From: Dipteris shenzhenensis | Lineage: Eukaryota; Polypodiophyta; Polypodiopsida; Gleicheniales | Assembly: GCA_047967505.1 (NCBI GenBank) | Contig: CM106540.1 | Direction: 5' to 3' (one strand) | DNA length: 64,000 nucleotides | In this document: piece by piece, positions 12,100-22,984 of the stretch | Layout of the letters: each line of letters starts with the position of its first letter | How positions within the stretch are numbered: the stretch's first letter is position 1 | Translations under genes and position numbers: made by a program | The notes under the pieces: generated by a model | Seen by the model: the letters and a program-made list of their open reading frames with translations, nothing else | Told to the model about the DNA's origin: nothing | Databases searched by the model: none

Positions 12100-15000
12100 A
12101 CCCACAACCAAGTCAAGATGAGGATCCAAGTAAGAGGCACCCCAAGCACGAGAAACGTTTTGAGAATTGAAAGTCATCATAATAGTAGAGTAGCTATTGT
12201 AGCTAGCCCCATACTACTTCTATGCAAGAGCTTTGCAACAAGGAAGTTTGCAATAGAATGTGATCCAAACACAATATTGATAGACTTGCTAGCCCACCAT
12301 CCCAATAATTGATACCCTAGTGGTAGACAAGGTAGTCTCTATTATCACTATTAGGATGAGGAAGCAAATGGTACAAGGCATCATAGTGAATGGGGGATTT
12401 AGAGTTAATGTCATTTCAAAATGCTAAAAATTAAGAATATGAACCATCTCAATTTTGGGTTGGAATGGCATATCAATGTCTATTGATAGTTGAGGAATGC
12501 TATTTAATATTGTGACCATAGTGGGGGAGTCCACCATTGAATAGTGAACTTGATTGTCCTTGCCATGGAAGAAAATGCCTATTCATTGTTGTTGGGTATG
12601 CCTTGGCTCCAAAAGTGCTAAAATACTTCACAAATCATTTAGAGATGATGACATCAGAATTGGGGAAACAAATGTCAAGATATCAACCAAGACAACCCTA
12701 GCCGAGTCCCAAAGAGTTGAAGCCCATAGAACCTAGATGGCTCCCATAGGACATGGAAACAAGGATGGCTCCCATAGGACATGGAAATAAGGTTGATGGA
12801 AATGAACATCTTACCAATGGGTGAGATACATTTTTGAAGTGGCAACCGAGATCCAAAAAAGGCAAAAGGAAGAGTAGCTTAAGGAACAAATCGACCTCTA
12901 TCTAGAAAACTACTTAGAAGATTTTATGGGAGAAAGAGAGTTGGCCTAGCCTTGAGTGGTAATAAGGTAGCTCGTGGCACAAATGATCTTTATCTATCTA
13001 GAGCACTACTTAGAAGATCTTATGGGAGAAAGAGAGTTGTCCCAGCTTAAGTGGCAATAAGGTAGCCTGGCATGGAATAGTTGGTCCCCTAGCCTAAGCC
13101 TTGAGATTAGGCATGGAGGAAGTGCCAAGTGCAATAAAGATAACTAAAAAGGTCTTAAGTGGTAGTGGCCTGGATCCAAGACCAACCCAAATTTTCATTG
13201 GTGCTTGATGCCAAGCCAGTGCGCTAGCAGAGGTATAAAATAAACCCAAACTATGCTTAGTAGGTTAAGGCTGAGCTTGACAAGCTCATTAGAGTAGAAT
13301 TCATGTATGTCAGATGGTGGTCCTAAAAAATAATGAGAAGCTTTGATTATGTGGATTACCAAAAGCCGAACACCCAAACAATATTGGATCCATTCCCAAT
13401 TCCCTTCATAGAAGTATCATGGGCCAAGAAGTTGGCCCAAGCTATACTCATTCATGGAAGGGTACAATGGTTACAACCAAATCTCAATGGCAAAGACTAG
13501 CAAAAGATGACCCTCACTACCAAATGGGGAGCTTATGCATGCCAGGTGATGCCCTTTGTACTGAGGAATGTGCCCTTGAAATTCCTTGATTCATGTTTGA
13601 AATAAATTTCTTGCTATTTATTTAGATAATTGCTATGTGCATATACTAGAAGTAAGTCACACCTATTTCTTGGAAAAAGCCAGGAAGTAGACATATCCTT
13701 ATATCTATCTAATTGTGTACATTGTGTAAGGGCTAGTATTTTTCTCAGACATATTATTTCTAAGGAAGGAATCAAAACTAAGCAATAGAAGCCATAAAGA
13801 GAATGGAAAAATCTAAGAACCTAACCCAATTGTGTTCCTTTGTTAGCTGCATCATCTTTTATTCATTAAAGAATTTGCAAGGGCAAACAAAGCACTAAGT
13901 AGCACTACTATGCAAACTTACCAAGAATGAGGTAAATTTAAAAGCCAAGTGGTGACAATTCCCATTGTGTATCAACCTTGTTTTTATGTCGATGCCTTGG
14001 GCTATGCCATAAGCATTATCCTACTGCAACCCGATGGCCAACTAGATTATCTAGCCTTCTATGCAAGTCGCATGATGACACCCCTAGAATGCAAATACAG
14101 TACAATCAAGCATGCAACACTCAAGATAATATATAGCGTGTAAAAGTTTCATCGTTATTTGGTTGGAAATCCATTCATGTTTTATGTTGATCAATAGGCC
14201 CTCCTCTATGTAATTAGTAAAATAGTCTTATAAGGGAGGCTAGTGTGTTGTATGCTATTATTTTGTAAAAATCAGCTTCCACATTGTGCACACAATAGAG
14301 AAGTCCCATACAGTTGGAGAAAATTGGCTCTCTAAACTTTCCATACCAAAGAAGAATGCATGATATACACTGAGCTACCAGACACCCATTTATTTGTGAT
14401 TGACATTCTAGAGAATGAAAGTGAAGACATGCTCCAATATATTCTCCAAGGCCACCTTCTTAGAAAACATGCCTCTATACAAATGGAGGAAACTAGCTTT
14501 GAAGTCTTGGCTTTATAGCCTAATAGGGTGGCAGCTCTATAGATGAGGTGCAGATGGAGGTCTCTAAAGATGGGAGTCGCCACATGAATGAGCTATAGTG
14601 CTAACCGAGGCACACAAAGGACTTATAGGGGGCCACTTCAATAGCAAACTAATGGTAGGAAGGCTCTTCAAGTGGGGTTATGGTGGAGCATGTATGCTTC
14701 AAAGATGCCCAAAAAATTATGGATGGAGTGTGATGTATGATAGAGAACAAGTAGCCTTCTTTCTCAATAGCACATGACTCTACACCCAAGCTCACCATGG
14801 GAATCTTTTCAAAGATGGGATTTGGACTTTCGTGGTACCTTTCAAACAATCATCCAAACACACATAGAATAAGTACATCATTGTAGTAACCCGTAGCAAC
14901 AACAAACGAAGTGGGCAAAGGCATGGCCTTGAGAGATAACTTGGGTTAGAGTGCCACCAAGTTCATTTATGAAAATTTCATTTACTAGTATGGATGCTCG

Positions 15001-15750
15001 ATTGAGACTCGTTGTCGATGACCAAGTAACACACTTCATGAACAAAGTGTTCATCATCCTCATGTGGAGCCAATTATCTATCTCACTCTAAAGGACCAAA
15101 ATTGAGCAAACTTCATGTTCATCCATCAAGTAGCAATGATGTACTATTTGGACTGAAACAGCCAAGTAGAATCAACAAAAAAGACCTTAAAGTCTATACT
15201 TAAAAAGATAGTTAATGCACATTATTGATATTGGGGCATCAAGTAAAATCTGGCCCTACGAGCCTACAAAAATGCATATAAGGTCATTATAACTCTAAAC
15301 CCCTTCCACATGACTTGTGGATTGGAGGCCATTATGCCTTTGCAATTCTTAGTCTCAAGCCTCTAAGGAGCAACTTGGAGAGCACAAATCAATGACCAAG
15401 AGACTTAAGCAGCTTGTAGAGCTAGATGATCCCAAGAAAGGAAGACGTGGAATGATTACCACATTGTCAAGCAACATCTAAAAAAGAATATGTTAGCTCT
15501 ACTCTACAACACAAAACTTGCCCCCCAAAAGATAAAAACTAAAGCTAGGGTGGAACACATGATTTAGGTTACTTGAGGTGTTCAATGAAGGCATAGTCCA
15601 ACTAGATGATTTACAAGGGAAGCTAATTCTAAAGATGTCCATGCAAGTAAGGTAAAACTTGACCATGCCATAGCAATTCAAATTTTGTCTTTGTGGCACT
15701 CTCATGAATTTTTCAAGTTGCACATGCAAGGATAACGAACTAGAGGCACC
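12100..15750 (+). mobile_element. decayed Ty3/gypsy retrotransposon internal region
   Basis: Conceptual translation, broken by many stops and shifts, shows gypsy pol domains in order. A protease-like VNGGFRVNVIS lies near 12390. Reverse transcriptase traces occupy about 13200-13790 (PNYA near 13245, KWGAYACQVMPFVLRN near 13530, and an ISKEGI-like block near 13760). RNase H lies at 13950-14230 (DALGYAISIILLQPDGQ, FYASRMMTPLECKYSTIKHA, then YLVGNPFMFYVDQ). Integrase traces run about 14580-15420. The 64-codon RNase H piece at 13949-14143 is the longest intact part. Flanking LTRs were not identified with certainty. The domain order RT-RNase H-integrase distinguishes it from copia. Confidence 0.7.
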
Positions 15751-15921
15751 ATGTTGTATAGTTGTGCAAAAGTTTTAATCTAAGATGAAGTAATTCATGA
15801 AAAGAGCTGTTGTCTCTATGCCAACACGGACTTAGGTAGTACAGAATGTGTGTGCAGAGTAGTGGCAAAGCTCTGCTTGTACTTGCATAAGGCTAGGAAT
15901 AATCTCTCTTAGAAATCCTCA

Positions 15922-16105
15922 ACATGCAAGTTCTACTTGCAACTCCTACATGCATGTTCTACATGCAAGTCCTACATGCGATTCCTACATGCATGTTCTA
16001 CATGCAAGTTCTGCATGCAAGTCCTACATGCGATTCCTACATGGATGTTCTACATGTGAGTTCTACATGCAATTCCTATATGCAACTTCTACATGCAAGT
16101 AGAGA
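15922..16105. repeat. minisatellite of CTACATGCA-type units
   Basis: About 20 short units of 8-9 bp alternate TACATGCA with AGTTC, ATTCC or AGTCC spacers. The higher-order period is about 16-17 bp. It lies just after the gypsy relic and upstream of a TATA-like motif, so it may belong to the gypsy LTR. Open frames across it are repeat artefacts. Confidence 0.8.
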
Positions 16106-16154
16106 GAGAATGTCTTACAATTCTTACATGCAGAGAGAGAAGCTCTCCAACTTG

Positions 16155-16162
16155 TATAAATA
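16155..16162 (+). promoter_or_regulatory. TATA-box-like motif, possible LTR promoter
   Basis: TATAAATA followed by CCCC lies between the minisatellite and a pyrimidine-rich tract (16290-16440), an arrangement seen in LTR U3/R regions. Assignment to the preceding gypsy element is inference. Confidence 0.35.
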
Positions 16163-16628
16163 CCCCATAATGGAATGAAGCCCACACTCTTTTAGGCATT
16201 GTGTTGAGTTCTACTTTGGTATTCCAATCAATATTCTCCAAGTGTCCATGCTTCCTTGCACTCCACGTCCAAAAGCATGTCCTAACCTTGCAACTCCTCC
16301 TCCCCTCTCCTCCAACCTTGCAACCCATCTCCCTCTCCTCCTCCTCCCTCCTCCTCCCTCCTCCTCCTCCTCCCTTCTCCTCTCTCTCCTTCCCCCCCAT
16401 GCTCTTGCACCTTCTTCCTCTCCCACCCCTATGCTCCCCCTAAATCCTTAGTTCCTCAGCCCTTTACCTCCATGATCTATGAGGGAGACGAGTTCTCCAC
16501 CATGTACTCTATCCTGAACCTTGGATCCTCTTCTAACCCTTGAACCTTGTCATAACAAGGAACCATGAAGAGAAGATCTTGCAGACAAAGAAGCTGCTAG
16601 GAAGAGAGTTTGAAATGACCTCGGACTG

Positions 16629-17210
16629 ATGCATTTATGTTTGGGGATTGAAGTTTGGCAAGAGCCAAAACAGATCTTCATTTCACAGCTGAAGTATGCT
16701 GGAGAGATACTGAAGGCATTTAGCATGGCTGAGTGCAAGACAGTTGGCACCCCTATGGAGGTTGACGTGAAGCTCTCAAACGAGGATTCATCACCACTGG
16801 TGGATGAAGTGAAGTATAGAAGGCTTGTGGGCAGCTTGATTTACTTGTGCAACATGCAGGCGGACATCAGCTTTGCGACTGGTGTACTAAGCAGGTTTTT
16901 CAATAAGCCTCGGGAGAACCATTGGAGGGTAGGGATGCGAGTGCTGAAATACATAAAAGGCACACTTGATTATAGCATCACCTATACCAAGGGCAACATC
17001 TTGACCGGATTCTGTGATTCAGATTGGGCAAGAGATGTGGACAACAGGAGATCAGTGACAGGTTACTATTTCTCACTTGGATCTAGAGCTGTGTCATGGG
17101 TCAGCAAGAAGCAACCCACAGTTGCTCTTTCTTCTACCAAGGCTGAGTACAAATTAGCATGCTTTGCTTCTTGCGAGGCAGTATGGTCTCTTCGAAGCTT
17201 TGCAAGATAG
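16629..17210 (+). pseudogene. orphan copia fragment: RT C-terminus and RNase H
   Basis: 193 codons are open with clear Ty1/copia similarity. LGIEVWQEPKQIFISQLKYA is the RT end, VGSLIYLCNMQADISFATGV is the connection, and CDSDWARDVDNRRSVTGYYF and VSWVSKKQPTVALSSTKAEY are RNase H. The frame is broken on both sides: at 16620-16630 the RT frame shifts, and after CEAVW near 17185 the sequence loses family similarity. No LTRs, gag, integrase or upstream RT are attached, so this is a truncated piece. The preceding 16250-16600 bp do not look like copia. Confidence 0.8.
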
Positions 17211-17569
17211 TCATAATGATCAAAAGGCCAAAGCACACCCTTATTTTTAAAATTTTGTGTTGGCTTCGCGTCCTTGGAATGATTAACATTACTAGAATTG
17301 CATAATACAGAAGTTGCTGTAGTTTCAAAAATTGACAAGGCAGCAAACATAAAGAATTAAGGTCAATCAATTCAAGGTAAATACAAAAAGGATCCAACCA
17401 AAAGAAGCTGCTAGTTACATTGAAGCTTGAATACGGCATCCTTCTCCGTACCACAAAATGCTACTACCATAACCACCAAGTAAGCTGCATCATACCGACA
17501 AAATGTTAATAAAAATGTGTATGGTATTAGGGGTAATAGTGTGCACATGTGGTAATGAAACTGAATAAT

Positions 17570-17761
17570 AAGTATGCGCGCACGTGTGTGTGTGTATTAG
17601 CATGTGTTTGTGTATGTAAGAGTATCCAACATGTGTGTGTGTGTGTGTTCATCATGGTGGGCTTACTAAGTGTGTGTGTGTGGGGGGGGGGTTAGACATC
17701 CATATGCATAAATTATCTTGAGCACCCCCTTTGCCCACCCTACACAGACATATGCTCTCGC

Positions 17762-17807
<46 letters not shown>

Positions 17808-17870
17808 CATGCACGTGCATGTGCACATGTGTGTGTGCATGCGTGCGTGTGTGGTACACATCCATATGCA
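17570..17870. repeat. TG-rich tract with (GT)n microsatellite
   Basis: Several TG runs, the longest at about 17764-17800, with a local duplication: CATCCATATGCATAAATTAT then CTTGAGCAC near 17698, and CATCCATATGCATGAATTAT then CTTGAGCAC near 17860. The repeated flanks indicate a segmental duplication of about 160 bp around the TG tract. Confidence 0.85.
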
Positions 17871-17908
17871 TGAATTATCTTGAGCACGTCTCACACTTAT
17901 TAAATATG

Positions 17909-17911
<3 letters not shown>

Positions 17912-17964
<53 letters not shown>
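17912..17964. repeat. (CT)n microsatellite
   Basis: Perfect CT run of about 26 units, followed by a very AT-rich segment (17965-18250) built of TATAAT/ATATTAT-like words. Confidence 0.95.
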
Positions 17965-17969
<5 letters not shown>

Positions 17970-18249
17970 ATGTATAATATATAATAAATATTTAAAAAAG
18001 ATAGATATTATATATTACACACACACACATTATAGTATATATAATATACATATAGTATATTTTATATTATATAATAGTATATATTATATTATACTTGTTG
18101 CATTTGTACTTATTAAATTTTTTTATGTTTATTTATTTATATATTGATGTATAAATAAATACACACACATATGTATATTTTTATTTTTATAGCTATGTAT
18201 TTATTTATGTGATATATATTGTACTTATATATATATTAATATGTATGTA

Positions 18250-18252
<3 letters not shown>

Positions 18253-18327
<75 letters not shown>
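18253..18327. repeat. (CT)n microsatellite
   Basis: Perfect CT run of about 37 units, one of the longest pure dinucleotide runs in the window. Confidence 0.95.
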
Positions 18328-18328
<1 letters not shown>

Positions 18329-18329
18329 G

Positions 18330-20846
18330 TGCCTCTCTCACTAACCATGTGTATGATGACATCCGGGCCATGTGCTAATAAACTATGCTCTACCGCCACA
18401 TGGACCCTGGCTTTTGATGTGTCAAAAGTGCAGCTGTCTTCGTGGGACCCTAGTTATGGTTAAATGCACCATTGGACCATTGGACCATTGGACCATAGCA
18501 GTCTAACATGGCCTAGCAGTCTACCATTGGACCTTAGCAATCTACCACGGCCTTCAATTTGAAGTTTGCTGCGCAAGACCATTGGATCAATCATTGATCC
18601 CATGGCTCCAAATCCACCTCATAGGCATGAGAGTCACTCTAGATGCACCATGTGGACTTTGTAGCTTGTATTTCCATGACTGACACATGTATCCATCGTG
18701 CCTCTCCTTGAAGTCTATCCACGTGCCATGTGGCCTCTGTAGCTACCGGAATCTCTATCCCACAGCCTCCTAGCTATAGTGACCTTGCACGTTGCCCTTG
18801 CTGATGTTGCCCTACCCATGTACACCTACCTCTGGTGCACCGCCAAGTGCTGCCTTCTATTGTGTGTCGCAGATGCCAACTGCCACGTGTAATACTCTAT
18901 GCGAGCTACGACTGTACCAGAGCTCTATGCTATAGCTCTACTATCCCTTCAAAGCCCTCATTATGGCTTTGGTCTCATCCATGTGGCATCACACCATCTC
19001 CCTTCACTCCATAGTGCAAAACTTAGGGCCCAAAGTCAACACTTTGCAAAAATCTTCTTGCTGCGATGTTGTTGTTTTATGCTTCTTTGCATCACGTATA
19101 AGTCATTTTTGTGGAGGGAAGAAACTAGTTATTGGGTGGACCCATTTGTCCCCTATGAGTTATTAATGGTGGAGACTCTCAGTACCTTATAGTCATTTAC
19201 TTCCATGGTTTTTGTAGTAATGCAATGGGTAGAAGCTCTCTCACAAGTACTACCATTACCCGTAGATGATATGGGCTTTATCCCACAGCAGCAGCATGTC
19301 AAAAGTCATCTACTCTTGCTTAAACAAGCAAGCAAGTCGTCTCCAATCCATACCGTGTTACAAACTCAACAAGAGAACATATCCAAGGAACTCGAGTTCT
19401 TATTGCATTTAGCATCTCGTATAACAATGGAAAGTGGGTGCTTTTTACCCTAATGCCTTTCCATGCTATCAAGCCGCTATGCACGTTGGTGGGGTACACA
19501 TCCACCCGAACATAACAAACAACAGAGACGGAATCTCTACTAGTCATGTATCGACTAAACACAAATCCACAATGGTGTGGTCATTGTATACGTAAGGCAA
19601 TCTTGCAGGGCATAATGGTTTGTTGCTAGTAGTACTTGCATTCCCTACGCTACTAGAATTGATTAGTAGGCTAGTCATGGATAATAAATTGGAATCGCAC
19701 TGTCATACTATAGCCTTCATCCATACTACTATATTATGGCTTTTCTCATGCCATAACTAAAGATGCAAGAAGGAATCGATGTCCATAGGCATAACTCACT
19801 CTATGTGATGAAGTAATATGGATAAATAGTGAAAGACCAATCCACTCATCGTATTCTCATTGCTCTCTGCTCCAAGAGGCAATGTTCCATTCCTCGTAGA
19901 GGGGACTTTTGTAGCGGTCATTCTCCTTACTGTAGAAGCCATTTGGGACAAGTGGATAGCTGTATCAAATGTGATATGGTTCAAGAAGCTTGCATCATGG
20001 GAGAATGTAGAGACTCTGTATCTGCATTCTACCTTCATTGGACTTTATGTAGCTCTCATTGCAAATGTTTCTACGTTTACACACACAAGATCAACTAAAA
20101 TATGTGCTAGGTACCTAGATGGCATCCATCGTTCCATTGTGCAACTGGTCTTGACTCTTCTATAGTTTTTCTCGCTATTTATATCTCGATCCAAGTCTGT
20201 GTGTTCATTCCCAATGCCTATCGGCACAAGCAGTCAAGGCACTTCCCTTCTATCATGAAGTTATGGAGCCTCCAATGTGCTAAGCTTTTTGTGTAGCAAT
20301 TGGAGAGCTTGCTCCACTACCAATGTGTGTAATGTTTGGGTCACACCTACCGCATTCCTAGGAGGGAGATGATGGTCTATCCTACCCTACTATTATCTCC
20401 AAGTACCACTATTTGAGGCATCAATTGGGGCTATAGTAGCTCTCTCACGGTATTGTGATGTCAGGTACTTGTCCAACCTTTATGCAAAGTTTGGATTGCC
20501 CAATGGATCCCTAGGTGCTTAGATAATAGATTTAGGTAGCCAGTTCATTTCTTGTATTTGTTGGTCTTGACTCTCAAGGTCCATGGACCTCTGTGTACAA
20601 TCATGGCATCGCAGTCAAGTCTGGATCCTAGGGAAGATCTCTAAAATCTTGATGCATTATCAACTTAGGTGTGTATTTAATGATCTCCTAATCAAAATTC
20701 ACTCCTTATGACATAAAAAAGGCAACCGATCAAAGGATTGGTTTCACGTAGCTAAAGACTCAGCAAGTAATGTAAGATTAACCCATATATTGTTAATCAA
20801 GTTTTTTTCATGGGGTCTATGGATATCATCCATAGACCCATGTCTA
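18330..20846. other. no recognisable gene
   Basis: Mixed-composition DNA with several open frames of 60-100 codons, but none shows a protein family I recognise. ACCATTGG is repeated in tandem near 18468-18495. No LTR pair or RNA gene seen. Confidence 0.45.
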
Positions 20847-21013
20847 TGTTAAGAATGGTGTAAACTGCACCATAGGGTATCGGAGAATCCCTAACCTTAA
20901 CCCTAAGGGGTACATGTATATATTCCTATTTTCCATGGAATACAAGTTAGTGTACAGTTAGTCTATCTTGTGTGCACTCCTCTCACTCTATCTCTCTCCC
21001 ACTTCCGCTATCA
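20847..21013 (+). mobile_element. short LTR-like sequence followed by a PBS
   Basis: Begins TGTTAAGAATGG, ends CGCTATCA, and is followed immediately by a primer-binding site. Length is 167 bp. It contains a telomere-like CCCTAACCTTAACCCTAA at 20889-20906. A diverged relative of its first 60 bp appears near 26815-26866, after the old copia, but is too different to be called a matching LTR pair. This may be the 5' LTR of a non-autonomous or decayed element. Confidence 0.5.
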
Positions 21014-21026
21014 TGGTATCAGAGCC
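21014..21026 (+). other. primer-binding site (initiator tRNA-Met type)
   Basis: TGGTATCAGAGCC is complementary to the 3' end of plant initiator tRNA-Met and lies right after the LTR-like end CA. Confidence 0.65.
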
Positions 21027-21282
21027 AATGGCCCTTGCACTCGGTCAAGGCATCAAGCCCTCCTTATGAGGTAGCCTCCATCTCCTAGCTTGTGAGATCT
21101 TTTTGAGTTTTTCTTCATTACATTCTTGAGATTTTGAGAGAGCTATTGTAAGAGAGAGTTCTTCCCGTCTTGTGATTTTGAGAGAGCTTTTGAGAACTCT
21201 TCTTGAATAGTTTCCTTCATGGAGAGAGTTTCTTTAGTCTCTCTTTGAGAAATTCCTTTCTTCTCATTCTTCAAAGTACTAT

Positions 21283-21387
21283 GAGAGAGAGAGAGAGAGA
21301 GAGAGAGGAAGGGAGAGAGAGAGAGAGATCATTTTGTTCTTCATTGTTTCCTTGAGGGAGAATGAGAGTAGGAGGGAGGGAGGGAGG

Positions 21388-21437
<50 letters not shown>

Positions 21438-21480
21438 ATTTTGTTATTCATTGTTTCCTTGAGTGAGAATGAGAGTAGGT
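21283..21480. repeat. (GA)n/(GGGA)n tract within a tandem duplication
   Basis: Two units, starting at about 21321 and 21427, share ATCATTTTGTTCTTCATTGT, TTCCTTGAG and GAGAATGAGAGTAGG. They are separated by GGGA and GA runs. The duplication period is about 106 bp and both junctions lie in the microsatellite. Confidence 0.85.
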
Positions 21481-22980
21481 TCTATTGAGAGTTTATTTTT
21501 TGCTCTTCTATGAGAGAGCTTAAGTTGTGGGAAGAATATATGAGCTATCCAAGTAGAGAATGAGAGCTTCTCTATTCAAGTTCTTTGTTGTAGCTCTCTA
21601 TAGTAATAAGAACACTTTCTTGAAGACTACAGTGGGTAATAATTGCTGCAACTCAAGCTACTATCTAAAGCCGTGCCTACACAATAGTAGCGACATCTAT
21701 GTTGACTTCTATGACCTAGCGCTCCAAAGCTAGTAGTGCTAAGCAAAGCAAGTCGACTACAACAACCGACTCAAGAAACCCCGATGATTAGAATACCCGA
21801 ATGTCAAATAGCACCTCTAGCTACACTCGACTTTCTCAATGGCCTCAACCTCCTAGCCCATGGCTCCTTCCAACATCCATGCAGACTCGGGCTCCAACAA
21901 CGTCTAAGCGACTCCTCTCACAACAAACTTCAACCAGAACTCAAACCACCTACACCATGTCTAGACTCAATCGACAACAAAGCCACTCTAGCCTCTCCAA
22001 TGAGCCACCATGCACACATAGGTGATGAAGGTCTCCCATGACATAAAAATGGATGGCTCATGGGCTAGCGACTCAAGCACCAATGCATGCAATGCTCCTC
22101 CATTAACAGTCAAAGGCCGACAACATGCCTATTCAGTCGACCCCTCTTATGCATACTACACAACATCAACAATCTTCTTTGGTGACCGGACGCAAACCTC
22201 AGGAGATCCGACAAGGACGAGCTCTACGAGTGACCCTATAAGCAGCTACCTCCCAATAGTCATCTATCAATGATGACTCCAAATGCCCTCAATGAGCATA
22301 CACAGCTCCAACAAAGCGCAACCCGATAGCTTCGCCCAGTTCTCCATCGCTCGTCCAGTCTCAACGCTATTCTCTCTGTTTCTCTGCATGTACCTAAGCT
22401 TCTCTCTCTAATATCTCACTAGTTTCTCTTGCTTCTCTCTACCACATGGAAAATAAGCCCACCCCATGGTAAGGTCAAACTAATTCTAAGCGCTCCTCTG
22501 CATGATACATGGCACATAAGAGGACCTGAGCTAAGAGGGTTTGGTCAGGGTTTTGCCACATGGCCATATTATCCTCAAAGATGCATCATCTGCCCATGTG
22601 GTAGTGCCATATCATCACTACCACCTCAGCAATGCCACCTCAACATCTGTGCTTCATAGGCACTTTGTGCTTCTCCCAAACAAGCTAACTAAAGCAAAAA
22701 TTATTTTTTAGTTTCAAACCAGCTTCAGTCCCCTACGGAACCTATCATCGGTATTCATCTCACTCAATCGATACATGTTCCATTCTTTGACAGAGGAAAG
22801 ATTCACTCTTGTTGAGTCACTTGGTAGTTTGGGTTTATTGATTTATGATAGCTACACAATTTAAACTCACATGCCACCTTGTAAAGTCACTAGTTGACTA
22901 TTTGGCATTGGTTCCTGCACTACTTCTTCAAGCCTTGAAAAGCCTTTGTCTATCATTGGCACTTAGTTGTTGCTATTTAT
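21481..22980. other. no recognisable gene
   Basis: Contains a low-complexity Ser/Thr/Gln-rich open stretch (21736-22041) with no family similarity that I recognise. It may be the leader of the element whose PBS is at 21014, but nothing confirms this. Confidence 0.4.
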
Positions 22981-22984
22981 ATAC

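Noticed and set aside
15922-16105. CRISPR-like array
   Set aside because: Units are only 8-9 bp, spacers are repeats themselves, and the setting is a eukaryotic genome; it is a minisatellite.
21736-22041. Ser/Thr/Gln-rich ORFs as a novel gene
   Set aside because: Two overlapping frames are open at once, composition is low-complexity, and there is no start context or family similarity.
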